From contig CAJHNH020001159.1 in NCBI GenBank assembly GCA_905116865.2, positions 60,001-124,000 on the forward strand: a stretch of 64,000 nt of DNA, given 5' to 3'. Both the position numbers and the translations under genes were made by a program. How positions within the stretch are numbered: position 1 is the stretch's first letter; each line of letters opens with the position of its first letter. Below, in pieces: positions 1 through 10,029 of the stretch. The DNA is from Candidula unifasciata. Its lineage: Eukaryota; Mollusca; Gastropoda; Stylommatophora; Geomitridae. The notes beneath the pieces are model-generated. The model had not been told where the DNA came from. It searched no databases and worked only from the letters and a program-made list of their open reading frames with translations.

Positions 1-1042
1 ATTATTCCAAAGCATTTGACAAAGTCTAAACATGAAGAGAAGATAAAAATGTTGGAAGACATCAATGTAGACGGGAAAGATCTCATAATAATTTAAAAAA
101 ATTACTGAAACCAAGTAGCAGCAATTAAAGTGGGAAACCGATTGGGTACTTTTAAACAGATAAAGCAAGGAGAAAGACAAGGATGTGTCTTACCCACAGA
201 CCTTTTCTCTCTATATAGTGAAATAATTTTGAGAGAAATTTAAGAGAATGCGAGAGTAAAAGTTGGAGGATACAGTATAAGCAATGTGCGTTATGCAGAC
301 GATGCAGTTTTGAAAGCTGAAAATGCAACTGATTTACAACAACTGCTGGATATTGTGGGGATGGAGAGTGCTAAGAAAGGACTGTCATTGAATATTGAGA
401 AAACGGAAGTAATGGTTATATCAAAGAAGAAGAAAATTCCATGTTGTGACATCTCAAGTAAAGGAAAAAGGCCTCATCAAGTCAACACATAGAGAATGTG
501 TGACAGAGATTTAAAGCAGAATAGGTCAAGCGAAAGCTGCAGAAAATGAGATATATCTTATGCAATAAATCGCTTTCATTTAATGTCATAAAGAGGGCGA
601 TAAAATGTTACATAGAACCTGTTCTGCTGTATGGGAGCGAATCTTGAAATGTCACTGAACAATCTAAGAAGAATTTGGAGGCAACAGAGATGTGGTTTTT
701 GAGACAAATGTTACAAATACCGTCGACGGCCAGAGTAACTAACAGCGATTGCTTGAAAGAGACTAATGAAAGTAGATCTCTATTTACAACAATAGGAAAG
801 AGACAAACACTGTTCTTTGGTCACATAATGAGAAGAGAGACATTGGAGAATATCGTGACAACTGGAAATATCAGTGGGAAAAGGGGTAGAGGCAGACCAA
901 GAGAGATGATGCTATATGGGCTAAGACGATGACATGGAGGGATATCATTAAGAGAGCTGTTTCAGGCAACCATAGATCGTGATCTGTGAGACGCATGAGC
1001 GCCTACGCCAGTTAGCAGGGCACCTGATGATGATGACAAGCC
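1..1042 (+). pseudogene. LINE reverse transcriptase remnant, 5' end outside the window
   Basis: Remnant of a non-LTR retrotransposon polyprotein, which would reverse-transcribe its own RNA at a nicked genomic target. Read across frames, the order of a reverse transcriptase is clear: SKAFDKV (motif A) near base 10, GCVLPTDLFSLY near 180-220, and the catalytic VRYADDAV at about 286-309. Then come KTEVMV, the thumb segment GQAKAA, LYGSES, and the C-terminal FFGHIMRRETLE and GKRGRGRPRE near 815-905. Frameshifts and stops make it non-functional. It ends in a TGATGATGA tail at about 1028-1037, as RTE-like LINEs often do. The clade is inferred. The endonuclease part would lie before base 1. Confidence 0.9.
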
Positions 1043-1089
1043 ATCTACAATTTTATATCATGATTAATAAAAGAGTTGGGCCCCTAAAA

Positions 1090-1440
1090 AAGAATATGTA
1101 ATATTCGACTCAACTTGCATTACTTGTCTCTTTACCTTCCATAAATCCATACTGCTCTTTACTCATTTCCATTCTTATTTTTTGTTTTTGTTTTGTTCTT
1201 CTCATTATAATTCTAAGTAGTAATTTCGTGACATCATTTATGAAGTTAATAGTACAAAATTCTTCACATTCAATTTTGGGTAACGCAACAAATACAGATT
1301 TCATCATATCACTTGGAATGTACCTGTTATAAACGTCATTCAACAGTTTAGTTGATATTTCTACCCCAAATTCCCATAGTACTTATAATTATTTTACTGA
1401 AATTTCGTATAGCCCAGTTAACTTTCCTGTCTTCACAGAA
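1090..1440 (-). pseudogene. LINE reverse transcriptase fragment (fingers region)
   Basis: Reverse-strand fragment of the N-terminal part of a LINE reverse transcriptase. Reading leftward one sees NDVYNRYIPSDMMKSVF, then VALPK, NDVTKLLLRIIMRR and EQYGFMEGKETSNA, the usual order upstream of the catalytic motif in RTE-like elements. A weaker upstream stretch (1345-1440) continues the same protein. Both ends are truncated and neither the catalytic DD nor a 3' tail is present. It lies tail-to-tail with the fragment to its left but shares no overlapping protein segment with it, so the two cannot be shown to come from one insertion. Confidence 0.85.
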
Positions 1441-1829
1441 GGCTTGTGACGATGATTTTTTTTAAGCTCCTGTGTTCATTTAACTATTTGATGAAGTATA
1501 CAAATAATCAAACTGTTGATTTAAAAAAAAAAATTTTTCTGAGAATTTTGTATTCAATGAACTATACGATACATTAAAAAAAAATAAAATAGTGCGCTGG
1601 TTATTGTATGCAATTTCAGTCATAAAAGTTTATCTGTGTTTACATGTGTTTGTGTGTGTGTCTTTGTGTGTGTGTTTTCTACTTGTTAGTCCTAATTACA
1701 CATGATCACTCAAAGCATTCAATGATTGACAACCGATAGAGTTAAGCTAGCCAAGTATGGGGACTGCTGCCCCTTCCCTCCCAAGCTCCCCACTCTTTAC
1801 AGCATAAGGCAATCCCAGTCAGCACAAAG

Positions 1830-2315
1830 AGACATCTCATACAAAGCATATTCATTCCCACCTTATGCTACTAGTGCCAGATGTGGTCACTCACAACAAA
1901 ACATAAAAGAAAATTAGTAACCTTGGAAATGAGGTGTCTGAGAAAGACTGAAGGAGTGACCGGATTAGACAATATCAGGAATGAGGTCATTCGAGGTAAA
2001 ATCGGCACAGAACCAATTTTAAATTACATACAGAGACAGCAAATCAAATAGTTTGCCCACTTGGAGAGAATGCCTTCTGATGCTATACCATACAAGGCAT
2101 ACACCAAAAGATCAGAGGCACGCAGAGCAAGAGGTAGACCGAGACAATATGGGAAGATAACATCAGAGAAACTCTACATAACCACGATGTGTCTATGGTT
2201 GAAGCAGCCAGAAGAGCAAGAAGTAGAACCTTACATCTTTCTCGACACCCGAAACGGTAAAAGAGGACGTAAAGGAGAAAAAGAAGAAGAAGAATCAAAG
2301 CAGTCAATACAAATA
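1830..2315 (+). pseudogene. LINE C-terminal remnant (subfamily L)
   Basis: C-terminal end of a LINE polyprotein: RKTEGVT, then IQRQQIK, a stop, and HLERMPSDAIPYKAY and ARGRPRQ. A parallel copy at 36770-37252 carries EKQQIKWFGHLVRMQ and ARGRPRK, and the DNA upstream (AGCATATTCATTCC) is also shared. The tryptophan in QIKWFGH has become a stop here. No reverse transcriptase catalytic motif remains. Followed by an A-rich, GAA-rich stretch near 2275-2300. Confidence 0.8.
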
Positions 2316-2319
2316 TGAC

Positions 2320-3025
2320 AAGTCAACAACAGTGACTAATCACTCAAGCACCTGCAAGAAAACTGTGGTACAATATCTGTTTTCATTAGTGCTTCCTACT
2401 TTCACAGTTCGAACCTGAAAGTTGGACACCATGAGATTAAAAGTCTTGAATTTATTCCCTTGACAATTTATTGTACTATCTAAACTCTCCATATGTCTGG
2501 AACCGCACACTCACGCGCGCACACGCACACACACACACACACAGACACAGTTAAATACTGTTTTTAGTTCGTAACATTTGAACATTACTGTGCACTATCA
2601 TGTATAAAGCGAGTACTTGCATAATGTAAGTTCGCTAGCTTATAAGGAAATAGCGTAAAAAATTGTAGGCACTGTTTGTCTCAGACTTACACAAATATCT
2701 ATCAAAAATGAATGTAATAAAATCACAGTAATAATAATAATACATGACCGCATCTAGAGTGTGAGATTGAAACTGGTGCAAATTTGAGAGACCCCGTTCA
2801 ACCGTATAAGATTGTTTTAATCGCCAGCCGAAAGTTATGACGTAACATCTGTTGGCCAAGGTGACTGTGTGTGAGTCTGTATATCGTTTACTGAGTTAAC
2901 GAGTTAACCTGACAGTAATGAAATAATTCTACATATCTATCTCTGTATATATTCTTTTTTTTCCATTTGGAGCTGCGTAGTCTCGTGGCATGCGTCGCTT
3001 CGAGTGGTGGAGGTGAGTGAGTGAC
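2320..3025. other. No gene seen; short CA microsatellite
   Basis: AT-rich unique-looking DNA with no homology I can recognise. The only structure is a CA/CG dinucleotide run at about 2512-2545. Open frames here are short and show no protein signature. Confidence 0.6.
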
Positions 3026-3212
3026 TTTCTACCCCACTAGGACATCACACAAGCGATAAACACCCGATGACACAAAGTGCCACCATGTGGATGAGGATCG
3101 CCGTGGAGAGGTCCCAGAAACCGCGTTCAGACATTTGGCCATATTTATGGCCTGCCTATATTACGGCCCCTGGTAAAAGCCAGGGTGGGGCTTCAAACAA
3201 CAAAAAATTTCG
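3026..3212 (-). repeat. Dispersed repeat family A, copy 1
   Basis: Reverse-strand copy of a roughly 180-bp repeat also present at 27882-28062 and 46155-46335 on the plus strand. Shared landmarks in family orientation are GCCAGGGGCCGCAATATAG, then GAACGCGG, CATGGTGGCACTTTGTGTC, ATCGGGTGTTTATCGCTTGTG and GTGATGTCCT. No RNA polymerase III boxes were recognised and the class is unknown. Confidence 0.85.
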
Positions 3213-3237
3213 TCCTAACAAGGACGGAACACTTAGC

Positions 3238-3540
3238 ATATGCTAGAGTCAGTGGTGGAGGTCCCGGGTTGAAGCTACGGTAAAGGCTGGGATGTTTTCC
3301 ACGGGGACTTCTCGTAATTTCCCCTGGTCTCTGGGTAATAGGATCAGATCCTCGTGTGTGTTGTTGCGCACGTTAAATATCCTTTGGCAGTTGGAAATCG
3401 AAAAGGGTGGCCTTGTAGTAAAAAATCTACCCAAATTATTTATGGATACTCGCCGGTGCTAAGGAGTTTGTGCATTGCGCTGAGATTTTTCGGACTCGGC
3501 ATGAGTCAGAAGTAGAACGGAGCACTTAAGGATTACTACC
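3238..3540 (+). mobile_element. SINE-like repeat family B, copy 1
   Basis: About 300-bp repeat whose reverse-complement partner lies at 7684-7995. It starts with a tRNA-like segment (GGTCCCGGGTTGAAGC, resembling a polymerase III B box). Landmarks shared with the partner: CCTGGTCTCTGG, GGAAATCGAAAAG, the GCTGAG segment before CGGACT, and AACGGAGCACTTA. SINE origin is an inference from the B-box-like element. Confidence 0.65.
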
Positions 3541-4330
3541 CTTGTGCCATAATGTCAATTCGTCGTCTCAACCGAAACATTTTATTCTATTATTTAGCGT
3601 GTAATTTTACAGGGAGGGCAGTCCTATATATATATATAAATGTAAACAGAGCAATAGGTAAAAATACGTTTGAGAATCTAAATTATGTCCAAACGATCCT
3701 CCATTTCTGCCGAAATCTTTCTCCTTCGATTCTGTCACAGGCGGGCAAACCAATCATTTACTAGCGGAGACAAGTTCCGGTTCCGGCCGTTGCCAGATCC
3801 CGCGTCGACTCGGGGGAGAAAGAATGAAACAGAAAAATTGTCAACTTGTCTGGGAAATAATTCCCCATCAGCAGCATCCTCCCAGGGACTAATTAGGACA
3901 AGTAAATCTTCTTATCAGGTTGAAGCGCCCATGAATTATGAGGACAGGAGGGAGGAAATGGCCAAATAAATGGATGCAGGAAGATTATAGTGTTTGGAAT
4001 GCGACAAAAAAAAAATGTAGGTATTGATTTCAGTTGACTGCTATGTATGGAGAGAAGCGTCGGTGCTAGAATGCTAGGGGTACCATGTGGGAAAGGAGGG
4101 GGGGGGGGGGGGGGGGATGTTAAATCCGCGAAAATATTATGGTAATTTTCTGTTGGGTACGAAAAAAAAAATTCCAAACCTACATAGTTCGAAGCAATTG
4201 CAGCAGCAATGCGATCGAAAACCTGGGGCTCAAGAATGTTCCCCAACATACAACCATTAAAAACAAAACTGGTTGTACTTTCTGTATTTCCACTTTTCTG
4301 ACGTCTTTTAGGCTAGGGATTTAAAGCCGC
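3541..4330. other. No gene seen; poly-G tract
   Basis: No recognisable coding or element homology. A short TATA run lies near 3627-3640 and an uninterrupted run of about 19 G at 4098-4116. Open frames of 94-118 codons on both strands here show no domain signature. Confidence 0.5.
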
Positions 4331-4339
4331 TTGACTAGT

Positions 4340-4530
4340 ACTGTGGCCACAGACTGTGTAGGTAATAAATAATTTTTGTCCCGTAATAGAAAAAAAAAAA
4401 AAAAATCCCTACCTTTCCGCAGATCTGAACCCGGATCTCACGCATGAGAGCTCTTCTTCTTCTTAAAGTCCATGCCGTATGGCTCAGGTAGTCATGTTTA
4501 TCCACAACGTTATAACTCGTATTTTTTTTA
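4340..4530 (-). mobile_element. tRNA-like SINE family M, decayed copy
   Basis: In reverse orientation: a B-box-like GATCCGGGTTCAGATC, a T-rich run, then CACAGTCTGTGGCCACAGTACTAG. The same order occurs at 6640-6840 (GACCCGGGTTCGAATC, T-run, then GTGGCGACAGCACTAGCC) and at 21690-21850. Polymerase III ancestry is inferred from the B box. Confidence 0.6.
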
Positions 4531-4730
4531 ATCAACTCTGACACAGATGATCCCCCTTGTCCTGATTTCAGTCTGTCCAGCATTTTTTCTCTCCGTCTCC
4601 CTCTGCCTCTCCTCTCTTCCAGCCTACCTCCTGCACGGTTTACTCCAGTTTTCTCCTTCTCATCACATGATCAACGAATGTAAATTATCTCTTTCTGATT
4701 TTAGAGCCCTTATACTGCTTTAAAATATTA

Positions 4731-5631
4731 GGTGCTTTATTATTATCCTATCCAAAACAGGGAAATCCATAGGTCACGGGACAGTCTAAAATTTCAGGGA
4801 CTGGTAAATAGGCTGCATGCAGTCCTAGGACGTAGGCTGCATGCAGTCATGGGACCTAGGCTACACTCTCTCGTGGGACGTAGGTTGGTTGGGGTTAGGG
4901 CCAGTTGGGTCGTTAAAAGCATCAGAAAGCAGGGAAACCCAGTCTTACTGTGACAAAACAACGGAATATTTCAGTCCGGCAAGAGTTAATTGCATTTGTT
5001 TAGTTAAAAGAATTGCGCACGTAAAATAAACATAGTTGAACATTGACGCGAGAGGAATAGAAATTGTACGAAGGGGCACATAAATTATGACGTTTGTAGT
5101 GTTACTAGGAGAAACCCTTAGAGCTAGATTCGTCACAAAAACACAAAACGAATGCCCAGCCACACCATCGGCCTAACCCCCAAGAAATCACAAATATAAT
5201 ATACGAATTCAGGTTCCCGTATTCCCGTTTTCCTGTATTCCTGTTACCTGTGGATCGTGAACCACCATCCCTGTTACCTGTGGATCGTGAGCCGCCATTC
5301 CTGTTACCTTGTGAATTGTGAACCACACTGTATAGAATGAACAACCGAGACAGGGAAAGTTCCATAGGTCACGGGACAGTCTGAACACAATTTCAGGGAC
5401 TGGTAGATAGGGTGCATGCAGTCTAGGACGTAGGCTGCATGCAGTCATGGGACCTAGGCTACACTCTCTCGTGGGACGTAGGCTGGTGACCTTGGGTTTT
5501 AGGGCTTTAAGTTCCGGGGTCTTTAAAGCATCAGTTAAAGCAGGGATAAATTCCCCATAGTACACTTACCACCCTATAAAATGTTGGACTGTACTGTGAC
5601 GTCATCTGGGGTAGGATATTAATAAAGCACC
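4731..5631. mobile_element. Composite hAT-type MITE (family C) with terminal inverted repeats
   Basis: Starts GGTGCTTTATTATTATCC and ends with its near-perfect inverse, GGATATTAATAAAGCACC. Flanks are AAATATTA and AAATAGTA, a 7-of-8 match, and 8-bp target duplications are the hAT hallmark. No transposase frame, so non-autonomous. The internal body occurs twice, about 4760-4950 and 5345-5540, around roughly 390 bp of other sequence. This suggests two neighbouring copies fused, or a partial tandem duplication, with only the outer ends kept. Each body carries three roughly 24-bp tandem units of the type GGCTGCATGCAGTC plus GGGACCTA. A complete simple copy lies at 55818-56104. Confidence 0.8.
5240..5329. 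repeat. 30-bp tandem repeat, three units
   Basis: Three consecutive 30-bp units beginning CCTGTTACCTGTGGATCGTG at 5240, 5270 and 5300, the last one degenerate. They lie in the segment separating the two duplicated bodies of the surrounding MITE. Confidence 0.85.
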
Positions 5632-5692
5632 AAATAGTACATCCATGTAGCAATAACTATTAGGCATAGACACCACTCGCAGAATAAAAGTC

Positions 5693-5795
5693 GTAGGCGT
5701 CTGCGGCGTTGCAAACTCGCTTGGCAATACCAGGTTACCGGGTTCGATTCCAGCTGCAGGTGATTTGACAGCAGACTGTCTTTTGTTTAGAACTT
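5693..5795 (+). mobile_element. tRNA-derived SINE family D, short copy
   Basis: Contains a canonical polymerase III B box, GGTTCGATTCC, at 5741-5751, followed by GCTGCAGG and a GACAGCAGACTGT segment that recurs in the 44225 copy. The A box upstream is eroded. The 3' part seen in longer copies (7315, 50655) is missing. Confidence 0.7.
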
Positions 5796-5957
5796 ATAAA
5801 GCCTAAACCTTTATTTAAATATGTAATGATGATGACGATGAGGGCTTATAAATATGATATTTCAAATACTGATTTACGTGTGGGAAAATATATATTTGTT
5901 CGCTTACGATGGTCTTAACCCCCTTAAAAATTTTCGGGAAAAGGAAGAGTTTAGGAA

Positions 5958-5985
5958 AGAAGTGGGGGGTGGGGGGGGGGGGGGG
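5958..5985. repeat. Poly-G tract
   Basis: G homopolymer run interrupted once (TGGGGGGTGGG then uninterrupted G). A G-quadruplex is possible, but length instability is the more likely consequence. Confidence 0.9.
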
Positions 5986-6130
5986 TTAGATTGCTAAAGG
6001 GCGACATTCCGACACCCTGTTAACGACTGTCTTCGGGACTATTAGGAAGAGAGGGAAAGACAGCAAGTGTGGCCAGTTGTGTAAACAGCCCATCGGTATG
6101 ACAAGACTCCGAAAGGCGATCGCTTCTAAT

Positions 6131-6635
6131 TCTTCTTCGTCTTCACATTCACCAGCTGTAAACTCTGGCAGAAATAATGGTTGTTCGTCCACCTCTAGAC
6201 TTTAGTCTTAATCCTTACTCTTTTCTCTTTTATTTCGCGTTCACCAGCTGTAAACTATGGCGGAAAGTTCTGGTTGTTCGTCCACTTCTGGATTGCAGTC
6301 CTTTTCCAGAACCTGAGTGTTGCGTGTGCATCCGTTTTACAGATCTGACTCATCTGTGTGCAGACTGCTGGTTCCTTGCCTCTCATGCAGACGCACTCCG
6401 ACTTTGAAGGAAGCTTCCAATTAATCGAATTTGACGACATGCTTTTTGGGTAGGCAGTGGGTCCATTCTTGTTTTTCCTTTAATTGGACCCCGGAGCCCG
6501 AACAGGGATAGTCTTTATCCAGGACCTGAGTTTTACCTGCACTTTGTTTTACAGATCTGACTCATCTGTGTGCAGACTGTTGGTTCCTCACCTCTGACTT
6601 CAAAGGAAACACTCCTAAATAGTCGACTTTTGCTT
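6131..6635 (+). repeat. Dispersed repeat family F, three head-to-tail copies (one full, two partial)
   Basis: Family F is the commonest repeat in the window. Typical order: TTC-rich start, TTCACCAGCTGTAAACT, GGTTGTTCGTCCACTTCTGG, CCAGAACCTGAGT, TTTTACAGATCTGACTCAT, TGCAGACTGTTGGTTCCTTG, CGACTTTGAAGGAAACACTC, TTAGTCGACTTTACGACATG, GTGGGTCTATTCTTT, GGACCCCGGAACCCACACGG. Here a partial copy (6131-6235), a nearly full copy (6235-6510) and a middle fragment (6511-6635) follow each other. The class is unknown; I see no polymerase III boxes, terminal inverted repeats or coding. Confidence 0.85.
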
Positions 6636-6639
6636 CTGT

Positions 6640-6840
6640 TAGTGGGGAGTGCGAGGAGCGGCTGGCCGAAAACGATTAGAACGCTAGGTTCTTAAGCGGG
6701 AGACCCGGGTTCGAATCTTTGGTAAGGCTAGATATTTTTTTTCTGTCTGGGGCAAAATAAAAAAAATCCCCACCTGCACATTGTGGCGACAGCACTAGCC
6801 ATGCTGCCGTAAAACATCCTCAGGCTCAAAGAACCCCCCC
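6640..6840 (+). mobile_element. tRNA-like SINE family M
   Basis: tRNA-like head CTGGCCGAAAACGATTAGAA with B box GGGTTCGAATC near 6708-6718, then a T-rich run, CCCCACCTGCACATTGTGG and CGACAGCACTAGCCATG. The long gap between the putative A and B boxes would fit a tRNA with a long variable arm (inference). It runs into a C homopolymer at about 6834-6849. Confidence 0.65.
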
Positions 6841-6944
6841 CCCCCCCCACCTTTCCGCCGCTCCGCCTACACCGCAAAAGTGTTATCACAAAGGCAGTGA
6901 TTGGCAGTTTAGCAGTGAGGAGTGTGTGAGTCTATTCCCACAGC

Positions 6945-6988
6945 ACCCCCTCCCCACACACACACAAACACACACACTCACGCACACA
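6945..6988. repeat. CA microsatellite
   Basis: Imperfect CA repeat with AAA and CTC interruptions. Confidence 0.8.
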
Positions 6989-7314
6989 AAGGCGCCTGAG
7001 AATCCACACGTGGAGACCATTGCTAATCTCAAAGCCATGGAGCGCCACGCTTCATAGAATAAGACGACTCTTAAAATCCCTCAAGAGTGCAGTCAGAAGA
7101 AACAAAATATCAATCTGACGAACGTTTCAAGTAGTGTCACGGCTTCTTCTTCTTCTGTCTGGCACGTTTAGCGAGAACAATAATAGTACTTATATGTTTT
7201 TATATCGGCAGACCCACGGATGTCATAATTCCAGATAAGTATGCCTTCTGTATTATGGCTGTTAAGCATACTTTCATGTAATTTTTAGTTATTTTAGTTT
7301 GTACACTCTTTCTT

Positions 7315-7575
7315 GTCGGCTCTGTGGCTAAGTCGATGCGAACACTTCGCTTCGTAATGCCTGGATGCCGGGTACGATCCCAACTGCGGGCAGTGCGCCT
7401 TGCGTTGGTTTCGACAGTGGTATCAAGAAAGCCAACCGTCCAGAAAGAAATGGCAAACTACTGGACGTAAATTTGCCTAGAGAAACCACACAACAGCCAG
7501 GGGCTGTTAGGGTTGGTTTTGCAACGTCCTGTAAAGGATAGGCTACAACCTTTTTAAACTCTTCCTTAGAGATGT
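7315..7575 (+). mobile_element. tRNA-derived SINE family D, long copy
   Basis: Head GGCTCTGTGGCTAAGTCGAT resembles an A box, and GGTACGATCCC at 7371-7381 is a one-mismatch B box. The body shares TTGGTTTCGACAG, CCGTCCAGAAAGAAATGGCA, ACTGGACGTAAATTTGC and GGTTTTGCAACGTCCTG with copies at 50655 and 59670. A classical tRNA-headed SINE layout. Confidence 0.85.
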
Positions 7576-7683
7576 TATAGATGGGTTCTAAGAATAGCAT
7601 AGGTCAAGAAAACAACGAATGCATTCATACTTCAAGAACTAAGATTTGAGGTTTGAACAACGAATCAACATCACGGCACATGT

Positions 7684-7995
7684 GTAGTAACCCATAAGTG
7701 CTCCGTTCTTCTAATAACCCAAGTCCGAGCTCAGCACAGTGCACAGGCTCTGTAGCACCAGCGAGGATACTGAAATACTTTGTGTAGATTTTTTAAACTC
7801 CAGATTGTGCCAGGTAGCGCCTTTAGGCTACTCTTTTCGATTTCCAACAGCAAAGGAGTTCTTTTTAACTGCGCAACAATACACACGGGTATGCGATCTC
7901 ACTATCCAGAGACCAGGGGGAATTATTACAAGTCCAAGTCTTCGTGAAAGAAATCCCAGCTCTTAGCGAGGACTGAACCCGAAACCTCTAGCACT
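7684..7995 (-). mobile_element. SINE-like repeat family B, copy 2
   Basis: Reverse complement of the 3238-3540 repeat: AAGTGCTCCGTTCT, CAAGTCCGAGCTCAGCACAG, TTTTCGATTTCC and CAGAGACCAGGGGGAATTA match that copy in inverse order. The tRNA-like end is to the right (ACCCGAAACC). Confidence 0.65.
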
Positions 7996-9009
7996 TGAGG
8001 TGTAATTTCGGTGGTGGGCGGGGGGGGGGGGGTGACCTAGACCCTGAAGATTTAGGGGCCTGCTTAACTTGTTCAGTATCTCCGAACTGTGCAGGTTTTT
8101 GTGTTTATTTGTGTCTCAGCTGACAAAGATACTGCATAGATTGTTGCTTTCATACTCTTTGCTTGGAATTAAATTAACGAATGGGGAAAAAAGAGGAGGG
8201 AAGGTGGGGGTGGTCAAGGTAAATTTTTCACATCCACTTCCCCCCTACCTCCTGCGCCCACCAACCAAATAACGTCCCAGAAAGCACAGAGGGAAAAACA
8301 CATTTTAGAACAAAACTCAGGTTTTGAAATTCCGAGGTATAAATGACTAAGAGGATTCATCACGACAGGAGAGAAAGCAAAGAAACCTGACAGAAATAAT
8401 GAAAACATGACCCAGTGAGATCAGAGTTAGGAAGTGAATTAACGCACCAGATTGAACGATTAAGAAGCCCTGTGATGCGTGTGGAAAAGACCCTCACAAA
8501 TACAATCGAACTTGTCGTCCACAGTCTTCATCCAGGAAAAAAAAAAACGTTCTATGCCATTGGGGCATCGGATATATAGTCCAAGTCCAAGTCCTTTTGA
8601 GAAAAAAAAAAAAAAGAAAAGGTCGACCACTTTCAGACTGCTGCTGGCTAGCCGAGTCTCCGCCTATATTTGTGATCTAGGTTATTTGTGTCACTTTCGT
8701 GACTAAATTCTAGTATTGCGCCTTTTCTGGGTTTGATGCTTCCATCCGTTTCCGACCGCTCGTCCTGCACCGTTGTACCCTGTTCGTTTCTTTCCTCTTC
8801 TTATCTGGTGTCTCCTCTTGGTGTAATCTGTCTCTGATTTGGCGAGGCGTCTCGTAGGAGAGCGAGCGTTTCCACACAACGTCCTTTGGACCACCATTTA
8901 TAGTTTTAAAATTTTTAGTATTTTTTGGGGGGGGGAAGGGGGGGGGGGGGGGGAAAGTACTGAAAATAGTTATTGATTTTGGATAGTTCCGAAATATGAA
9001 AATTGGATA
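7996..9009. other. No gene seen; two poly-G tracts
   Basis: G homopolymers at about 8013-8032 and 8926-8953 and short A-runs near 8535 and 8605. Open frames up to 75 codons on both strands have no recognisable motif. No element homology found. Confidence 0.5.
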
Positions 9010-9140
9010 TATGGTGCTAGACCTTCATTTATATACACCAGTCGGCACTCGATGAGCGATGAGGTAAACATCACGTCAACCACATCTATTTTACAAGACA
9101 TTATCTATTGCCCAATGTACGCTGGGTCGAGCTGGGAAAC
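9010..9140 (-). mobile_element. tRNA-derived SINE family H, partial
   Basis: Decayed internal part of the SINE that is complete at 36178-36452: GCTAGACCTTCATTTATA, GTCGGCACTCGATGAGCGAT, AACATCACG and GGGTCGAGCTGGG align in order. Both ends are missing. Confidence 0.7.
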
Positions 9141-9185
9141 AAAAACATAAAACACAGAGGGTGGCCATAAGAACAACCTCTATGG

Positions 9186-9473
9186 CAGTTGTTTTCAACT
9201 TTCCTAATGCCGCGACTCTTTAATATAGTGTCTTATGTTGTGGCGACCCTGTAATATAGTTCCTAATGTTGTGGAGACCCTTTGATATAGTTCCTAATGT
9301 TGTGGCGACCGTTTAATATAGCCCTAATGTTGTGGCGACCCTACCAGTACATATTTTTCCGTTGCTACTTCATAATTTCAGTGAATATATGTTTTCCGAT
9401 GGTCTCATGCGACCCTTATGAAAGAGTTGATAGACCCTCAAAAGATTTGCGACTCACAGATTGAGAACCACTG
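9186..9473 (+). mobile_element. SPIN-like hAT non-autonomous element, copy 1
   Basis: Terminal inverted repeats CAGTTGTTTTCAAC and, inverted, CAGTGGTTCTCAATC. Flanking octamers CTCTATGG and CTCTATGA (7 of 8 identical) give the hAT-type target duplication. The body has CTAATGCCGCGACTCTTTAA, CCGTTGCTACTTCATAA and TTTTCCGATGGTCTC, matching my recollection of SPIN-family non-autonomous elements. A 31-bp internal segment (TTTAATATAGTTCCTAATGT and following) occurs about four times at 9219-9343 instead of once. Confidence 0.85.
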
Positions 9474-9719
9474 CTCTATGATGAATCACAGATGGGTAGA
9501 AGATGTCGAGGTCAACAACGAAATAAAGAAGTGTGCATGCGAGACGATGATGATAAAGTTATCAATGTAGATTCGTTGGGAAAAGTATGCTATAGACCGT
9601 GTTGTATGGAAGATGAAAATCAAGGACAGAAAAGAGAAAAGTGACTGCAGATAGAGTAATAACTGAGCATTTGAGACAAAGCGCGGTAAATACATGCGAT
9701 AACATGAATGGTCCTACAT

Positions 9720-9895
9720 CATGTTGCAATTCTCATCAGGTTGCAACTAGTACTATTACCATATCAACTCTTCGTTTGCTGCTGAAAAAGGGGTCGGAGC
9801 ACACGTGAAATTGTCCCACCTGCGGTGATGTCAGCTCTTGATGCTTGCATTCATACATTTATTCAATGGCCCCTAAATCAAATGCTCTAATTGTA
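9720..9895 (+). pseudogene. LINE RNase H-type C-terminal tail (family J)
   Basis: Encodes ISTLRLLLKKGSEHT, a stop, then NCPTCGDVSS, which parallels ISIGTLRWLLKMGTE and ECPECCDVGS in the copy at 60395. The C-x2-C motif near the end is the start of the terminal zinc-knuckle-like segment of RNase H-bearing LINEs. After the stop come short T/A-rich tail sequences including AAATCAAATG. Everything upstream of the last 40 codons is missing. Confidence 0.75.
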
Positions 9896-10029
9896 GACGA
9901 CAGTTGTTCGTAAAGCTGGCTGGTCTTACAAGGAACACCCGTCATCGCCATAGGCAGTGACTTCTATGCACAGTATAACACTATTTACCAGACAGGGTTC
10001 TGCACTGTGCTCGAAAACGCCAGCTTATA
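9896..10029. other. No feature seen
   Basis: Short unique-looking stretch between a LINE tail and dispersed repeat N. Confidence 0.4.
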
